The notes below the pieces were generated by a model. It was not told the origin of the DNA. It made no database searches and saw only the letters and a list, made by a program, of their open reading frames with translations. From the NCBI RefSeq assembly GCF_025486335.1, contig NZ_JAOOPZ010000003.1, positions 62,001 through 126,000 of the forward strand: a stretch of DNA of 64,000 nt. Direction: 5' to 3'. The DNA is from Mycoplasma zalophi. Its GTDB lineage: Bacteria > Bacillota_I > Bacilli_A > Mycoplasmatales > Metamycoplasmataceae. This document shows positions 11,769 to 20,806 of this stretch, one piece after another; the first letter of the stretch is position 1; the number at the start of each line of letters is the position of its first letter. Position numbers and translations under genes: made by a program.

Positions 11769-11792
11769 TATCTTGATTTCAAGATAATTATA
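11769..11792 (-). promoter_or_regulatory. marR promoter with palindromic operator
   Basis: A -10 TATAAT (11792-11787, minus strand) is followed directly by the perfect palindrome TATCTTGATTTCAAGATA (11769-11786), then by GGAGG at 11764-11760. The expected transcription start falls inside the palindrome, so repressor bound there would block the marR-LLM-LLM operon. The half-site resembles, from memory, the box of the Bacillus quinone sensor MhqR. Autoregulation is inferred. Confidence 0.8.
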
Positions 11793-11823
11793 CAACTATT
11801 TTTTATTTGTGATTAAAAAAAAT

Positions 11824-11857
11824 AAAAATGTTGTTTTTTTTACAAACAACATCTTTT
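11824..11857 (-). terminator. Terminator after glyA
   Basis: Stem formed by ATGTTGTTT (from 11828) and AAACAACAT (to 11851) around a T-rich loop. On the minus strand it ends in a T run. Confidence 0.8.
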
Positions 11858-13114
11858 TTATTCATTAACTGTGTATTTTTTAATTGGGAAATCTGCAGAT
11901 AATTTTAAAATTTCTTTTTTAATTATTTCATGTAATACATAATTTTCTGGTTCAGATAGTGCTTTATGAATTAAGTTAGCAATTATTATAAATTGGTTTT
12001 CTGTAAATCCCCTTGTTGTCATAGCAGCAACTCCTAGACGAATACCACTTGCAACAGTAGGTTTTTCTGAATCATTAGGAATTGTATTTTTATTTGCTGT
12101 AATTTTAATACTACTTAAAATTTCTGCTGCTTTTTTTCCTGTTAAACCATATGACGATTTGACATCTATTGTAAATAAATGATTTTGTGTCAATCCAGAA
12201 ACTATTTTTACACCTTTTGACATAAATTGACGACAAAAAACATTTGCATTTAAAATAATTTGTTGAGCGTATTTTTTAAAATCTTGACTTAAGGCTTCTT
12301 TAAATGAAACTGCTTTTGCTGCAATTTGATGAACTAGTGGTCCACCTTGATAACCTGGAAAAACTGAACGATTAATCTTTTTAATTATATCTTCTGAGTT
12401 TGTTAAAATTATTGCACCTCTAGTTCCTCTTAAAGTTTTATGTGTAGTTGTCATAACAACATCTGCATAAGGAAACGGAGAAGGGTGCTCACCAGCAACA
12501 ATCAATCCTGCAATGTGACTTATATCAGCAAATAAATAAGCTCCTACTTTATCCGCTATTTCTCTAAATCTTTTAAAATCAATAATTTGTGAATAAGCAC
12601 TATAACCTGTAATTATCATTTTAGGTTGAACTTCTAAAGCTATTTGTTCAATTTTATCATAATCTAAAAGCCCATTTTCATCTACTTCATAAAAATGTGT
12701 TTCATAAAATTTACCACTAAATGAAATTTTATATCCATGTGTTAAGTGTCCACCAGAAGAAAGTTCAAGACCTAGAACTTTATCTCCTTGGTCACATAAT
12801 GCCATATAAACAGCTGCATTAGCAACTGAACCACTATAAGGTTGAACATTTGCATAAGCACAACTAAATAATTGACAAGCTCTGTTTATCGCAATATTTT
12901 CTATTTCATCAACAAATTCACAACCATCATAATATCTAGCATTTGGGTATCCTTCTGCATATTTATTTGTCAAACATGTTCCGATTGCTTTCATAACATC
13001 TTCTGAAACATAATTTTCAGAAGCGATTAATTCAATATTATCATTTTGTCTTTGTGCTTCTTTATTAATTAATTCTGCAATTTCTTTATCTTTTAACTCT
13101 ACTTTTTTATACAT
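11858..13114 (-). CDS. glyA: Serine hydroxymethyltransferase
   Basis: A PLP enzyme converting serine + tetrahydrofolate to glycine + methylene-THF, a source of one-carbon units. At 418 aa it has normal length. It has [14 protein letters not shown] at the N-terminus, the [15 protein letters not shown] stretch near residue 55, and the PLP lysine in [14 protein letters not shown] near residue 230. The start at 13114 follows GGAGG. No TGA codon is used, so it also reads whole in the standard code. It appears monocistronic, with a terminator directly behind it. Confidence 0.97.
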   Translation of the reverse strand: MYKKVELKDKEIAELINKEAQRQNDNIELIASENYVSEDVMKAIGTCLTNKYAEGYPNARYYDGCEFVDEIENIAINRACQLFSCAYANVQPYSGSVANAAVYMALCDQGDKVLGLELSSGGHLTHGYKISFSGKFYETHFYEVDENGLLDYDKIEQIALEVQPKMIITGYSAYSQIIDFKRFREIADKVGAYLFADISHIAGLIVAGEHPSPFPYADVVMTTTHKTLRGTRGAIILTNSEDIIKKINRSVFPGYQGGPLVHQIAAKAVSFKEALSQDFKKYAQQIILNANVFCRQFMSKGVKIVSGLTQNHLFTIDVKSSYGLTGKKAAEILSSIKITANKNTIPNDSEKPTVASGIRLGVAAMTTRGFTENQFIIIANLIHKALSEPENYVLHEIIKKEILKLSADFPIKKYTVNE

Positions 13115-13210
13115 AATACCTCCAAATTTTGATATTATTTTGATAATATATTATTATACTTTATTTTTTATTGCAACAAAAATTATTTTTGTGATATATT
13201 AAATATATAT

Positions 13211-13286
13211 GCATCATTAGCTCAGTTGGTAGAGCAGGAGACTCTTAATCTTCGGGTCACAGGTTCGAGCCCTGTATGGTGTACCA
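13211..13286 (+). tRNA. tRNA-Lys (CTT)
   Basis: A 76-nt cloverleaf with acceptor 13211-13217 paired to 13276-13282, anticodon loop CTCTTAA (anticodon CTT), GGTTCGAGCC T-arm and encoded CCA. It is the only plus-strand tRNA in the window. Confidence 0.96.
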
Positions 13287-13301
13287 TATGTTATTTCACC
13301 T

Positions 13302-13340
13302 AATAAAACTCACATTAATAAATTGAGTTTTATTTTTTTT
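13302..13340 (+). terminator. Terminator after tRNA-Lys
   Basis: Arms AATAAAACTCA (13302-13312) and TGAGTTTTATT (13324-13334), followed by a T run. Confidence 0.88.
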
Positions 13341-13356
13341 AATAAAAAGATAAATT

Positions 13357-13400
13357 AAAAAACTTAGACTATTTAAATAACATAATGTCTAAGTTTTTTT
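13357..13400. terminator. Terminator after rpsO
   Basis: 13-bp stem AAAAAACTTAGAC (13357-13369) with GTCTAAGTTTTTT (13387-13399), lying just downstream of the rpsO stop on the minus strand. It could also act as a second stop for the plus-strand tRNA transcript. Confidence 0.8.
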
Positions 13401-13418
13401 AATAAAAATTTTCAATAA

Positions 13419-13685
13419 TTATTTTCTAATTTTTAGTTCTTGAATTAGTTTTAAATAAGCATTTTGATCATTTGATTTTAAGTATGCTAATAATGATTTA
13501 CGGTGGTTAACTTTTGCCATGAATCCACGCATTGAGTGTAAATCTTTTTTATTTGTTTGGAAGTGATTTTTTAATGATTCAATATCTTCAGTTAAAATCG
13601 CAATTTGTACTTCAATTGATCCTGAATCTTTTTCATTTTTTCCAAATTTTTTAATTAATTCAAGTTTTTTTTCTTTTGTTATCAT
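13419..13685 (-). CDS. rpsO: Ribosomal protein S15
   Basis: An 88-aa small-subunit protein that binds 16S rRNA early in assembly. The fold signature [23 protein letters not shown] and the [20 protein letters not shown] block are both present. The start at 13685 has AAAAGGAGAATAA upstream. It is monocistronic or follows ribF's operon at a distance of 77 nt. Confidence 0.97.
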   Translation of the reverse strand: MITKEKKLELIKKFGKNEKDSGSIEVQIAILTEDIESLKNHFQTNKKDLHSMRGFMAKVNHRKSLLAYLKSNDQNAYLKLIQELKIRK

Positions 13686-13762
13686 TTATTCTCCTTTTAA
13701 ACCCAGCATAAAAAAATTTTTTAAACCGAGCAAAAAATATTAATTTGCAATATGCAAAACTA

Positions 13763-14599
13763 TTATACCTTATTTTTAAAAAAATTAATTGCTTCTCTAA
13801 AATCAGACTTAAAAATCTTGTTTTCTGCTATGTGATTTATGTTTCTAAAATTTTTAATAACTTCAATAAATAATTCATCAAAAAATAAATTATCTTCTTC
13901 TAAATCTAAAAAGACAACTTGATTTTCTTTTGATTCATAATTTATAAAAATAAATCCATGGTATTCAATATCTTTATACACTAAATTACAAAAATAAATT
14001 CCAGCAGGTAATTTTACTAAATTTTTAGGAAAATCAAATTTATAATTTTTAACTGATGTAATAAATGCATAATCTTCAATCAATAAATTATTAGCGACTT
14101 CTAATTTACCTTCTTTTATTAATTGCCTTATGATTGTGCTTGAGATTTTTGTATTATTAACTTTCTTTTCTTTAATCACATGAACAATAAAGTGTTTTTT
14201 TAAAAGTTCATTATTGCCTTGACGATTAAACCCAAATCTAAAATCCGATCCTGAAATTATTATTTTTACATTTAATTCTTTTAATTTATTAATAAAGGTA
14301 AGTTGATCAATATTTTTAAAATTTTCATCAAAATTTATAACTATTGTTTTTTGTACTTCCAAATGCTCTAAAGTATAAATTCTTGATTTTAATTGAAAAA
14401 TTTTTTCTATATTGTGTAGCTTATTTTTAAATAATAAGCAAGCTATCTGATAATTTTCATTTTGTTTTTTTAACTGTTTTGCTAATTTAAATAGTTCATA
14501 ATGACCCAAATGTAGTGACTCAAATGCGCCTAAAACCATAATGATTTCAGGTTTATTATCATCTTCTTTATACTCAATAGGTCAATTATAAACATCCAT
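13763..14599 (-). CDS. ribF: RibF-type FAD synthetase with degenerate kinase domain
   Basis: A 278-aa protein of the bifunctional riboflavin kinase/FMN adenylyltransferase family. The N-terminal nucleotidyltransferase domain is intact, with GAFESLHLGHYELF (HxGH) and TKISSTIIRQLIKEGK. The C-terminal half keeps KLPAGIY, but the kinase signature (GR..GFPTAN) reads NYKFDFPKNL, so kinase activity is doubtful. The start at 14599 (MDVYNWP) is chosen because it lies 3 nt before the HAD stop and adds the strand preceding the GAFESLHLGH motif; the sixth codon is TGA (Trp). It is the last gene of truB-HAD-ribF. Confidence 0.85.
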
Positions 14600-14601
14600 A
14601 T

Positions 14602-15423
14602 TTAATCTATAAATCCTTTTTCTAATAAATATTTATAAGTTCCAAAATCATCAACATGATATGCGACATCATCTGCAATCTCTTTTAAAGTTTCTTCGGC
14701 ATTTGCCATAGCAACACCCAATCCTACTTCTTCAAGCATTTCACGGTCATTACCAGAATCACCAAATGCAACAACTTGATCTAATGTCATGTTTAGCTTT
14801 TGAGCTAAAATTTCTAATCCTTTTGCTTTATTAACTCCTTTTGTAGCAATAAAAATACCACCTTCTCAATTTGCTTGAACTGTAACATCTAGGTTGTGTC
14901 ATTCAAATAAATTTTCATAATATTTTTTTGTTAAAGGAATTTCTTTTGAAATTACTGTTATTAAAAAGTTAGATTTATCTTCTGCTTTAAAATACTCTGA
15001 AATATCAAAAAAATCATTTTTAAATGGTTCATAAAATCAATGATTAATATTGAAGTGTTCATTGTAATAACCTTTGTTTTTTCCCACTATTGAAAAAGCT
15101 ATTCCTAAATCTTTTGTATTTTCATAAAATACTTTAAAATCTTCAACACTTATTTGCTTTTCAAAAATGTATTCTTTTTTTTGTACATCTAAAATAAATG
15201 ACCCGTTACCACCGATAAAATAATCAACATAAGGAGTATCTAATTTATTTCCGATAGTAAAAATATCTCTAGCTGTAGAAAAAGCAATAATAAATCCCTT
15301 TTCTTTTAGTTTTTTAAACATCTTTTTAATTGTGTCAGATAAAGGTAAATTTTTTTCACCATCTTTAAATGGTAAAATAGTTCCATCAATATCAAAAGCA
15401 ATTAATTTATATTTTTTATTCAT
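14602..15423 (-). CDS. Cof-type HAD phosphatase
   Basis: A 273-aa haloacid-dehalogenase phosphatase of the Cof/YidA type, which dephosphorylates small phospho-metabolites. Motif I is IAFDIDGTILPF (two Asp), motif II AFSTAR, and motif IV AFGDSGNDREMLEEVG followed by VAMANA. The ATG at 15423-15421 shares its A with the truB stop (TAATG), which decides the start over an upstream alternative in the same frame. The substrate is unknown; flavin or sugar phosphates are possible given ribF next to it. Confidence 0.88.
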
Positions 15424-16280
15424 TATTGATCTCTTTTCTCTATTTCTTTTAAAACTTGGGGTCAAAAAATTTTGATAATATTTACTTTATTATCAAAAAA
15501 ATCTGCAACGGCAACAATTTTATTATTGTATGTAATTAGTCTTTTGCCATTTTCTTTTTCATTTGGAGAAATAGTTTGTGTTTTATTTAATATATTTAAT
15601 TGTGTATTATTAATTTTATAAGAAAATAAACCAAATAATTTGTAAAAATCAATAATTTGGTAAAAATCCTGATTTTTAGTTATTTCAATATTACCAATTT
15701 TTGTTCTAAATAATTCAGTCATAATTGCATCTGTTTTTAATTCAAGACCTAAATCATGAACTATTGAACGAATATAAGTTCCTTTTGAAACTTTTGTTTG
15801 AAATTTTATTATTCCTGTTTGTAAATTATATTCAAGTAAATCTAAAGTATATATCTTAATATCATTGGTTTTTAAACTAAAATCTTCATTATTTCTTGCT
15901 AATTTATAAGCTCTAACCCCATTTATTTTTTTTGCACTAAAATTTGGTGGAATTTGTTTTGTTTGTTTTTTGATTTTTTCAAATGCTTGCTTAAGTTCTT
16001 CATAAGTTATTAATGTTTTCGTTAAATAAGTTATTTCTTCTTCTGAATCATAAGAAGCACTTGATGCTCAAAGTTGCATAGTGCAAATGTATTCTTTGTC
16101 TTGTGTTATTAAATAATCAAGTAATTTTGTATCATTTTCAGTTGCAACTATCAACAATCCTTCTGCAAGAGGATCTAAAGTACCTGCGTGACCTATTTTT
16201 TTTATGTTATGAGTTTTTTGAAATTCTCTTATCATTTTAAAAGAACTTATTGACTTTTTTTTATTTAATGCATAAAACAT
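15423..16280 (-). CDS. truB: tRNA pseudouridine-55 synthase
   Basis: Makes pseudouridine 55 in the T-loop of tRNAs. The protein is 285 aa. The catalytic Asp lies in KIGHAGTLDPLAEGLLIVAT near residue 40, and KGTYIRSIVHDLG marks the second core block. The start at 16280 has AGGAG 5 nt upstream. Two TGA codons are Trp, including one near the C-terminus (KIFWPQVLKE) that would otherwise cut the protein short. The stop overlaps the next ATG (TAATG). Confidence 0.93.
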
Positions 16281-16325
16281 ATTTTCTCCTAGCATTTAAA
16301 TTGTAAACTATTATTACAAATAATA

Positions 16326-16351
16326 AAAAAACTGCTAATATAAGCAGTTTA
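16326..16351 (-). terminator. Terminator after MORN-repeat gene
   Basis: Arms AAACTGCT (16329-16336) and AGCAGTTT (16343-16350), followed on the minus strand by a T run. Confidence 0.8.
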
Positions 16352-16352
16352 A

Positions 16353-16820
16353 TTATTTTACTTTATAACCTGAACGGTAAATAGATTTTATTTCTTCGCC
16401 GTTTACTTTTTTAAGTATATATTCACCTTCTTTTTTATTTCTAAAGTATTTATAGTATGCAACGTCACCATTTGCATAATAAAATGTTGCAGGTCCTTCT
16501 AAATAATCATTTGTATAATTAGTTATTTCTTTATCGCCATTTGCATAATAGAATGTTGCTTCACCATGTTTTAGATTATTTACATATGTAAAAACTTCTT
16601 TATCGCCATTTGCATATGTCATTGTACCATTGCCTTCTGCCTTACCATCTTTATATGTATAAGTAGCTACATCACCATTGGGAACTTTTAATGTTGCAGG
16701 TCCTTGTTTTAATCCGTTAACATAATTATAAAATTCTGTAGTACCACATTTAAAATAAAAAATTGCTGGCCCATGTTTTTTTCCATCAACTATATCTACT
16801 TCTTCTCTAAATTCGTACAT
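16353..16820 (-). CDS. MORN/YwqK-like repeat protein
   Basis: A 155-aa protein built almost wholly of short beta repeats of the pattern GPATFYYANGDxxxYxY, with about six copies at 21- to 22-residue intervals. They include KHGPAIFYFKCGT, KQGPATLKVPNGD and LEGPATFYYANGD. Such MORN or YwqK-type repeats form a beta-hairpin ribbon that binds lipids or proteins. There is no signal peptide or membrane helix, so it is probably cytosolic. Function unknown. A few mycoplasma relatives are labelled as antitoxin-like (from memory), but no toxin gene is adjacent here. Confidence 0.75.
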   Translation of the reverse strand: MYEFREEVDIVDGKKHGPAIFYFKCGTTEFYNYVNGLKQGPATLKVPNGDVATYTYKDGKAEGNGTMTYANGDKEVFTYVNNLKHGEATFYYANGDKEITNYTNDYLEGPATFYYANGDVAYYKYFRNKKEGEYILKKVNGEEIKSIYRSGYKVK

Positions 16821-16980
16821 AATTCCTCCTATGTTTACTATCTAATTTTAAAACAAAAAAAATAAAAAATTAAAAAAAGCGTAAAAAAAAGGCTAAAAAT
16901 TCACTTTTTGCTTTTTTGACATTGAATTTAATAAACATAAAAAAAATTGCCTAGTAGCAATTTTGGACTTTTGCAAGATT

Positions 16981-17065
16981 TGGTGCGCGAGGAGGGACTT
17001 GAACCCTCACGCCGTAAAGCACTAGTGCCTAAAACTAGCGTGTCTGCCAATTTCACCACTCGCGC
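16981..17065 (-). tRNA. tRNA-Leu (TAG)
   Basis: An 85-nt class II tRNA with a long variable arm. Acceptor GCGCGAG pairs with CTCGCGC, the anticodon stem CTAGT/ACTAG encloses TTTAGGC (anticodon TAG), and CCA is encoded. Confidence 0.95.
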
Positions 17066-17068
17066 AAA

Positions 17069-17144
<76 letters not shown>

Positions 17145-17189
17145 ATTTATTTAGTTTGCTTATATATTATACATTAAAAAAAATAATTT

Positions 17190-17222
17190 GTTAAAAAAAA
17201 TTAAGGTTATTTCACCTTAATT
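17190..17222 (-). terminator. Terminator after grpE
   Basis: Arms TTAAGGT (17201-17207) and ACCTTAA (17214-17220), followed on the minus strand by eight T. Confidence 0.82.
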
Positions 17223-17227
17223 AATTT

Positions 17228-18052
17228 TTACTTTTGAATAACAACAAGAGCGGGTTTTAAAACACGATCATGTAATTTATATCCTGCAGATTTTACTTTT
17301 AAAATTGTTTCAGTTTCAACTCCCTGATCATCAAAATCAAATACTTGATGAACATTAGCATCAAACATATCTCCGATTTGAGGATCAATTTTAGAAATTC
17401 CATAATCTTCTAATGTATTTTGCATTTTAGTTAATAGCATTAAAAACCCTTTAGTATAGGCTGAAACTTCAGCATTTTGAGATTTTAAACCAACATTAAT
17501 AGCTATTTCTAAATTGTTTAAAGACATCAGAAAATCTTCAAAAAAGTCCTGTAATGCATATTTTTTAATTTCTTGAATTTCTTTTTTGTTTTGTTCAGAA
17601 TTTTGTTCTCTAAATTTATTTATTTCAACTTGTGCTTTAGCTTGTAAATCTGATGCTATTTTTTTAAATTCTTCTTGTTTTTTATTTAAATCTTGTTCAT
17701 AAGAAAATATTTTTGTAATATATTGAGCAATTTGTAAATTTTGATCATTTATTTTTTGTTTTAAGGTTTGAATTAATTTTCTTTCTTCTGTTCTACTTTT
17801 ACTTGGTGAAAATACTTTTAATATTTCAATTGTGTATTTTGTTTTTGTTTCTTGATCCTCTAAATCATATTTTTTATTTAATATTATGTTTTTTGTTTCT
17901 AATAAGTAATTTTCTATAAATAAATCAATTTCATGAAAACCTAAAACTATTTTTTTTGTTTCATTAGATGCTTTTTCATTTTCTTTTGTAGTTGTTAAAT
18001 TTAAAGTAATATTATCAAATTCTTTTACAATTATTTCATTATTTTTTATCAT
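17228..18052 (-). CDS. grpE: GrpE with extended N-terminal domain
   Basis: Nucleotide-exchange factor for DnaK. The protein is 274 aa, longer than the usual 180-200. Residues about 165-274 form the GrpE core (YALQDFFEDFLMSLNNLEIA, DMFDANVHQVF, and the closing KPALVVIQK). Residues about 95-165 are a long coiled coil. Residues 1-95 are an extension with IVLGFHEIDLFIENYLLETK and KTKYTIEILKVF, reminiscent of the FKBP-like domain of trigger factor. The ATG at 18052 overlaps the hrcA stop (TAATG). It is under the CIRCE-like site in front of hrcA. Confidence 0.93.
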   Translation of the reverse strand: MIKNNEIIVKEFDNITLNLTTTKENEKASNETKKIVLGFHEIDLFIENYLLETKNIILNKKYDLEDQETKTKYTIEILKVFSPSKSRTEERKLIQTLKQKINDQNLQIAQYITKIFSYEQDLNKKQEEFKKIASDLQAKAQVEINKFREQNSEQNKKEIQEIKKYALQDFFEDFLMSLNNLEIAINVGLKSQNAEVSAYTKGFLMLLTKMQNTLEDYGISKIDPQIGDMFDANVHQVFDFDDQGVETETILKVKSAGYKLHDRVLKPALVVIQK

Positions 18053-19047
18053 TATAAGTCCTTTTTAAGTAATTTTTCCACTGTGTCTAATGTATCAAAT
18101 GCTTTTGAATAGTCTATTCTTGATGAACCTACTATAGTTATTTCTTTGATGTTTTTTTCATTTTCAAATTCTATTTTTTTAGATATCAAACTTATATTAG
18201 GTTGTTTAATGTCAAATCTTATACTGCTATCTTCATCTAGTTCGTTTTCAAGAGCTTCTCAAACTGAATGATTTTCTACAAAGTCCAATATTTCAACAAT
18301 TTTTTCTCTTGAAATATCACGACTTAAAATTATTTGGTTTTTATTATATATTTTAGCTACATTTTCTTCTTTAAAAACAAAAATATTTTTAATAAATTCT
18401 TGAATTATTAATTCATAATTTTTAACTTGATTTGAAAACATTGGAATAAGAGCATAAGCACGAGCAGAAAGTTCAATTAATGGCGTATCAATTAATCTAT
18501 CTTTAAATAATTTAACCGCTATTCTTACATCTTCTATATCAATTTTTTTAGCATCAAAATTAAACATTTTTGATTCAACTCTTCCTGTGCTTGTAATTAA
18601 AACAATAATTGCAGAATAGCTATTTAAAACAGTTAATTGAATGCTTTTTAAAACTTCTGATGAGTTATTTGAAGTAGTTATCAAAGTTAATCCAGCAACC
18701 TCACTTATAACATTTGCAGCTTGTTCTATGGTTGTGTCAATATTTAATCTTCTTTTTGCTAAAATATCTTGTAATTTGTCTTCTAAATATTTTTGTGGAT
18801 TATATGCTAAATATTTTGCATAATATTCTAACCCTTGAATAGAAGGAATTCTCCCACTACTTGTATGATTTTTTTGTAAGTAACCTTTTTTTTCTAAATT
18901 GTGCATTAAATTTCTTATTGTTGCACTAGAACATTCCATTTGAAATTTATCTGCTAAAAATTGTGAACCTACAGGCTGCCCTGTTTCTATATAAATTTCA
19001 ACAATTTTTCTTAAGATATCCTGCTCCTTAAAATTAATTTGTTCCAT
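18052..19047 (-). CDS. hrcA: Heat-inducible transcription repressor HrcA
   Basis: Represses chaperone genes by binding CIRCE; it is activated by GroEL or DnaK-type folding in other bacteria. The protein is 331 aa. The N-terminal winged helix contains YIETGQPVGSQFLADKF and SSATIRNLMHNLEKKGYL, followed by SSGRIPSIQGLEYY. The C-terminal GAF-like domain ends KLLKKDL. A TGA Trp occurs near residue 264. The start at 19047 is 62 nt from the CIRCE-like element. It forms an operon with grpE through a TAATG overlap. Confidence 0.95.
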
Positions 19048-19109
19048 CGTTACCTCTTTATTATGCTTTTTAGATTTTATATTAATATTATAACAAAATT
19101 AGCAATCTA

Positions 19110-19136
19110 TTAGCACAATTTAATTGTGACTGCTAA
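19110..19136 (-). promoter_or_regulatory. CIRCE-like operator upstream of hrcA-grpE
   Basis: 27 bp with the CIRCE architecture of 9-nt arms and a 9-nt spacer: TTAGCACAA at 19110-19118 and GACTGCTAA at 19128-19136, against the consensus TTAGCACTC/GAGTGCTAA (7/9 and 8/9 matches). A further TTAGCA half-site starts at 19099. Its place before hrcA implies autorepression. Confidence 0.85.
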
Positions 19137-19169
19137 ATTTATTTTCACTATTGCTGTATAATTATATTT

Positions 19170-19667
19170 ATGGAAAATAAAGATAATTTAACAAATGAAA
19201 GAATTCTTAAGTATATTGAACAAAATTCAAATAAATTTGTAAAAAAAATAAAATTTGCAACAATTTTACAATCAGTTATAAATTTTGCTATTTTGCTTCT
19301 TAATTTATCAGTTTTAATCTTAAGTAGTTTCACAATAAAATTAGGGGTGGAGTGACTAAAAACAGCTCCTAAGGAAGAAGCAAATAACATCATACTTACT
19401 ATTTTTGTTTCAGTTTCAACAATCGCTTTATTCATTTTAGCAATTGTGCAATCAATTTATAAATCAAGAGCAAAAACATATAGTTATAAAAAAATTTATG
19501 AATCATTATTTTATATAAATATGTGCTATACAAATGATATAAAATACACATCAAATGAATATAAAAAACAAAAAGAAGAAATCATTAAATTAAAAGATGA
19601 TAAACCAAACCAAAAAATTAAAGATATTATTATAAATGTTTTAGTAGGTAAAAATGATAACAAGTAA
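19170..19667 (+). CDS. Small two-TM membrane protein (DUF4231-like), gene 1
   Basis: A 165-aa membrane protein of unknown function. A polar N-terminus (MENKDNLTNERILKYIEQ) is followed by TM1 at about residues 28-58 and TM2 at about 75-98, then a basic, coiled cytoplasmic tail. This resembles the DUF4231/SLATT two-helix layout. A TGA Trp joins the two halves (GVEWLKTAP). It is the first of three overlapping genes with the same layout. Confidence 0.7.
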
Positions 19668-20082
19668 CCCAATTGAATTTGTAAATGATATAAAAGATAA
19701 ATTAGAAAAAAAATTATGAATATATTCATTTTGATACTATTTTTTAAATGTTGTAATTATGCTAATTTCTTTAACTATTAGTATTTTGGGATCAATTCAG
19801 TTATATAACGGATTTGATGGATTTGGTGATTGAAACAAATATCTTTTAATAACAACTGGTATAAGTGCTGCTATTACTTTTTTAACATCTTTAATTAGTT
19901 TTTTTGTTTTAAATAAAAAGATTAATAAATATAAAATAAGAATTAATAAGATTAATTTTGAATCATTATTATGAAAAGAAAAAATAGGAGAATATAAACA
20001 CAAAAATAGAGATTTAACTTTCTTTAAAAAAGTTGCTGAAATCTGTAACCTAAAATGACAAGGAGTGGAAAATGGAGAATAA
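19654..20082 (+). CDS. Small two-TM membrane protein (DUF4231-like), gene 2
   Basis: A 142-aa protein with a short polar N-terminus, TM1 (FLNVVIMLISLTISILGSIQ), a loop with NGFDGFGDWNKY, TM2 (AAITFLTSLISFFVLNKK) and a basic tail. The ATG at 19654 overlaps the end of gene 1 by 14 nt. Five Trp codons are TGA, so it is missed if the standard code is used. Function unknown. Confidence 0.72.
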
Positions 20083-20473
20083 GGATGTTTTAAATTTTGA
20101 AGAAATAAAAGATTCTAATGAAAAAATTGCAATTTATCGAAAAAAATTTATTATAAGCAGATTAATTTATATTTTAATTGCATTAACAATTATGATTATT
20201 TCGAGTTTACAGATACTTCTAAACTTATTTGCAATTCGTTGAAATAGTGAACCAACTTTAAAACTATTATTTTTAGTTATTGCTATCATTTCTACAATTG
20301 TTGTTTTTTTACAATCTGTTTTGCTTTTCTTTGATTTTAAAAATTCAAGAGAAAAAAACCTAGCAAAATTAAGAAGCATTCAACAATTAAAAGAAAATTA
20401 TTTAAAAAATCCTGAAGAATTTAATATATCACAAATGGCAAATGCAATTTATGATATAGATAAAGAAAATTAA
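20072..20473 (+). CDS. Small two-TM membrane protein (DUF4231-like), gene 3
   Basis: A 133-aa protein, the third of the set. The N-terminus is MENKDVLNFEEIKDSNEKI, TM1 is IYILIALTIMIISSLQILLN, TM2 is LLFLVIAIISTIVVFLQSVLLFF, and the tail has NPEEFNISQMANAIYD. The start ATG overlaps gene 2 by 11 nt and has an AAGGAG 10-15 nt upstream inside gene 2. It is followed by a terminator at 20472-20502. Function unknown. The shared architecture suggests that the three products form one membrane complex. Confidence 0.72.
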
Positions 20474-20502
20474 TAAAGTCGTCATATGACTTTATTTTTT
20501 TT
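20472..20502 (+). terminator. Terminator after two-TM gene trio
   Basis: Arms AATAAAGTC (20472-20480) and GACTTTATT (20488-20496), followed by a T run. Confidence 0.88.
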
Positions 20503-20546
20503 AATAAAAAAAGCAACATATTGTTGCTTTGGTCAATTTCTTGAAA

Positions 20547-20623
20547 TGGCGCGCCCGGCAGGAGTCGAACCCGCAACCTTTTGGGCCGTAACCAAACACT
20601 CTGTCCAATTGAGCTACGGGCGC
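20547..20623 (-). tRNA. tRNA-Arg (ACG)
   Basis: A 77-nt cloverleaf with acceptor GCGCCCG/CGGGCGC, anticodon stem TTTGG/CCAAA with loop TTACGGC (anticodon ACG, read as inosine after TadA), and encoded CCA. Confidence 0.95.
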
Positions 20624-20627
20624 ACAT

Positions 20628-20702
20628 TGGAGCCACCAACCGGATTCGAACCGGTAATCGAGGTGTTGCAGACCTATGCCTTGGCCGTTTGGCTATGGTG
20701 GC
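20628..20702 (-). tRNA. tRNA-Cys (GCA)
   Basis: A 75-nt cloverleaf with acceptor GCCACCA/TGGTGGC, anticodon stem AGGTC/ AACCT-type pairing around CTGCAAC (anticodon GCA), and encoded CCA. It lies 4 nt from tRNA-Arg. Confidence 0.94.
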
Positions 20703-20779
20703 AACACATAGCTTCTAATTTATGTATTAATATTATATATATAAATTTGAATTTTGTTACAAAAAAATAAAAAATCTAA

Positions 20780-20806
20780 TAAAAAATGAAGCACTTAGCT
20801 TCATTA
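20780..20806 (-). terminator. Terminator after HAD gene
   Basis: Arms AATGAAGC (20785-20792) and GCTTCATT (20798-20805), followed on the minus strand by six T. Confidence 0.82.

Noticed and set aside
15421-15465. Earlier start (15465) for the HAD protein downstream of truB.
   Set aside because: It adds an unrelated basic peptide inside truB, while ATG 15423 has the TAATG overlap and begins directly before motif I.
16353-16820. Reading the MORN-repeat gene as an antitoxin of a toxin-antitoxin pair.
   Set aside because: No candidate toxin gene is next to it, and the label rests on family naming only.
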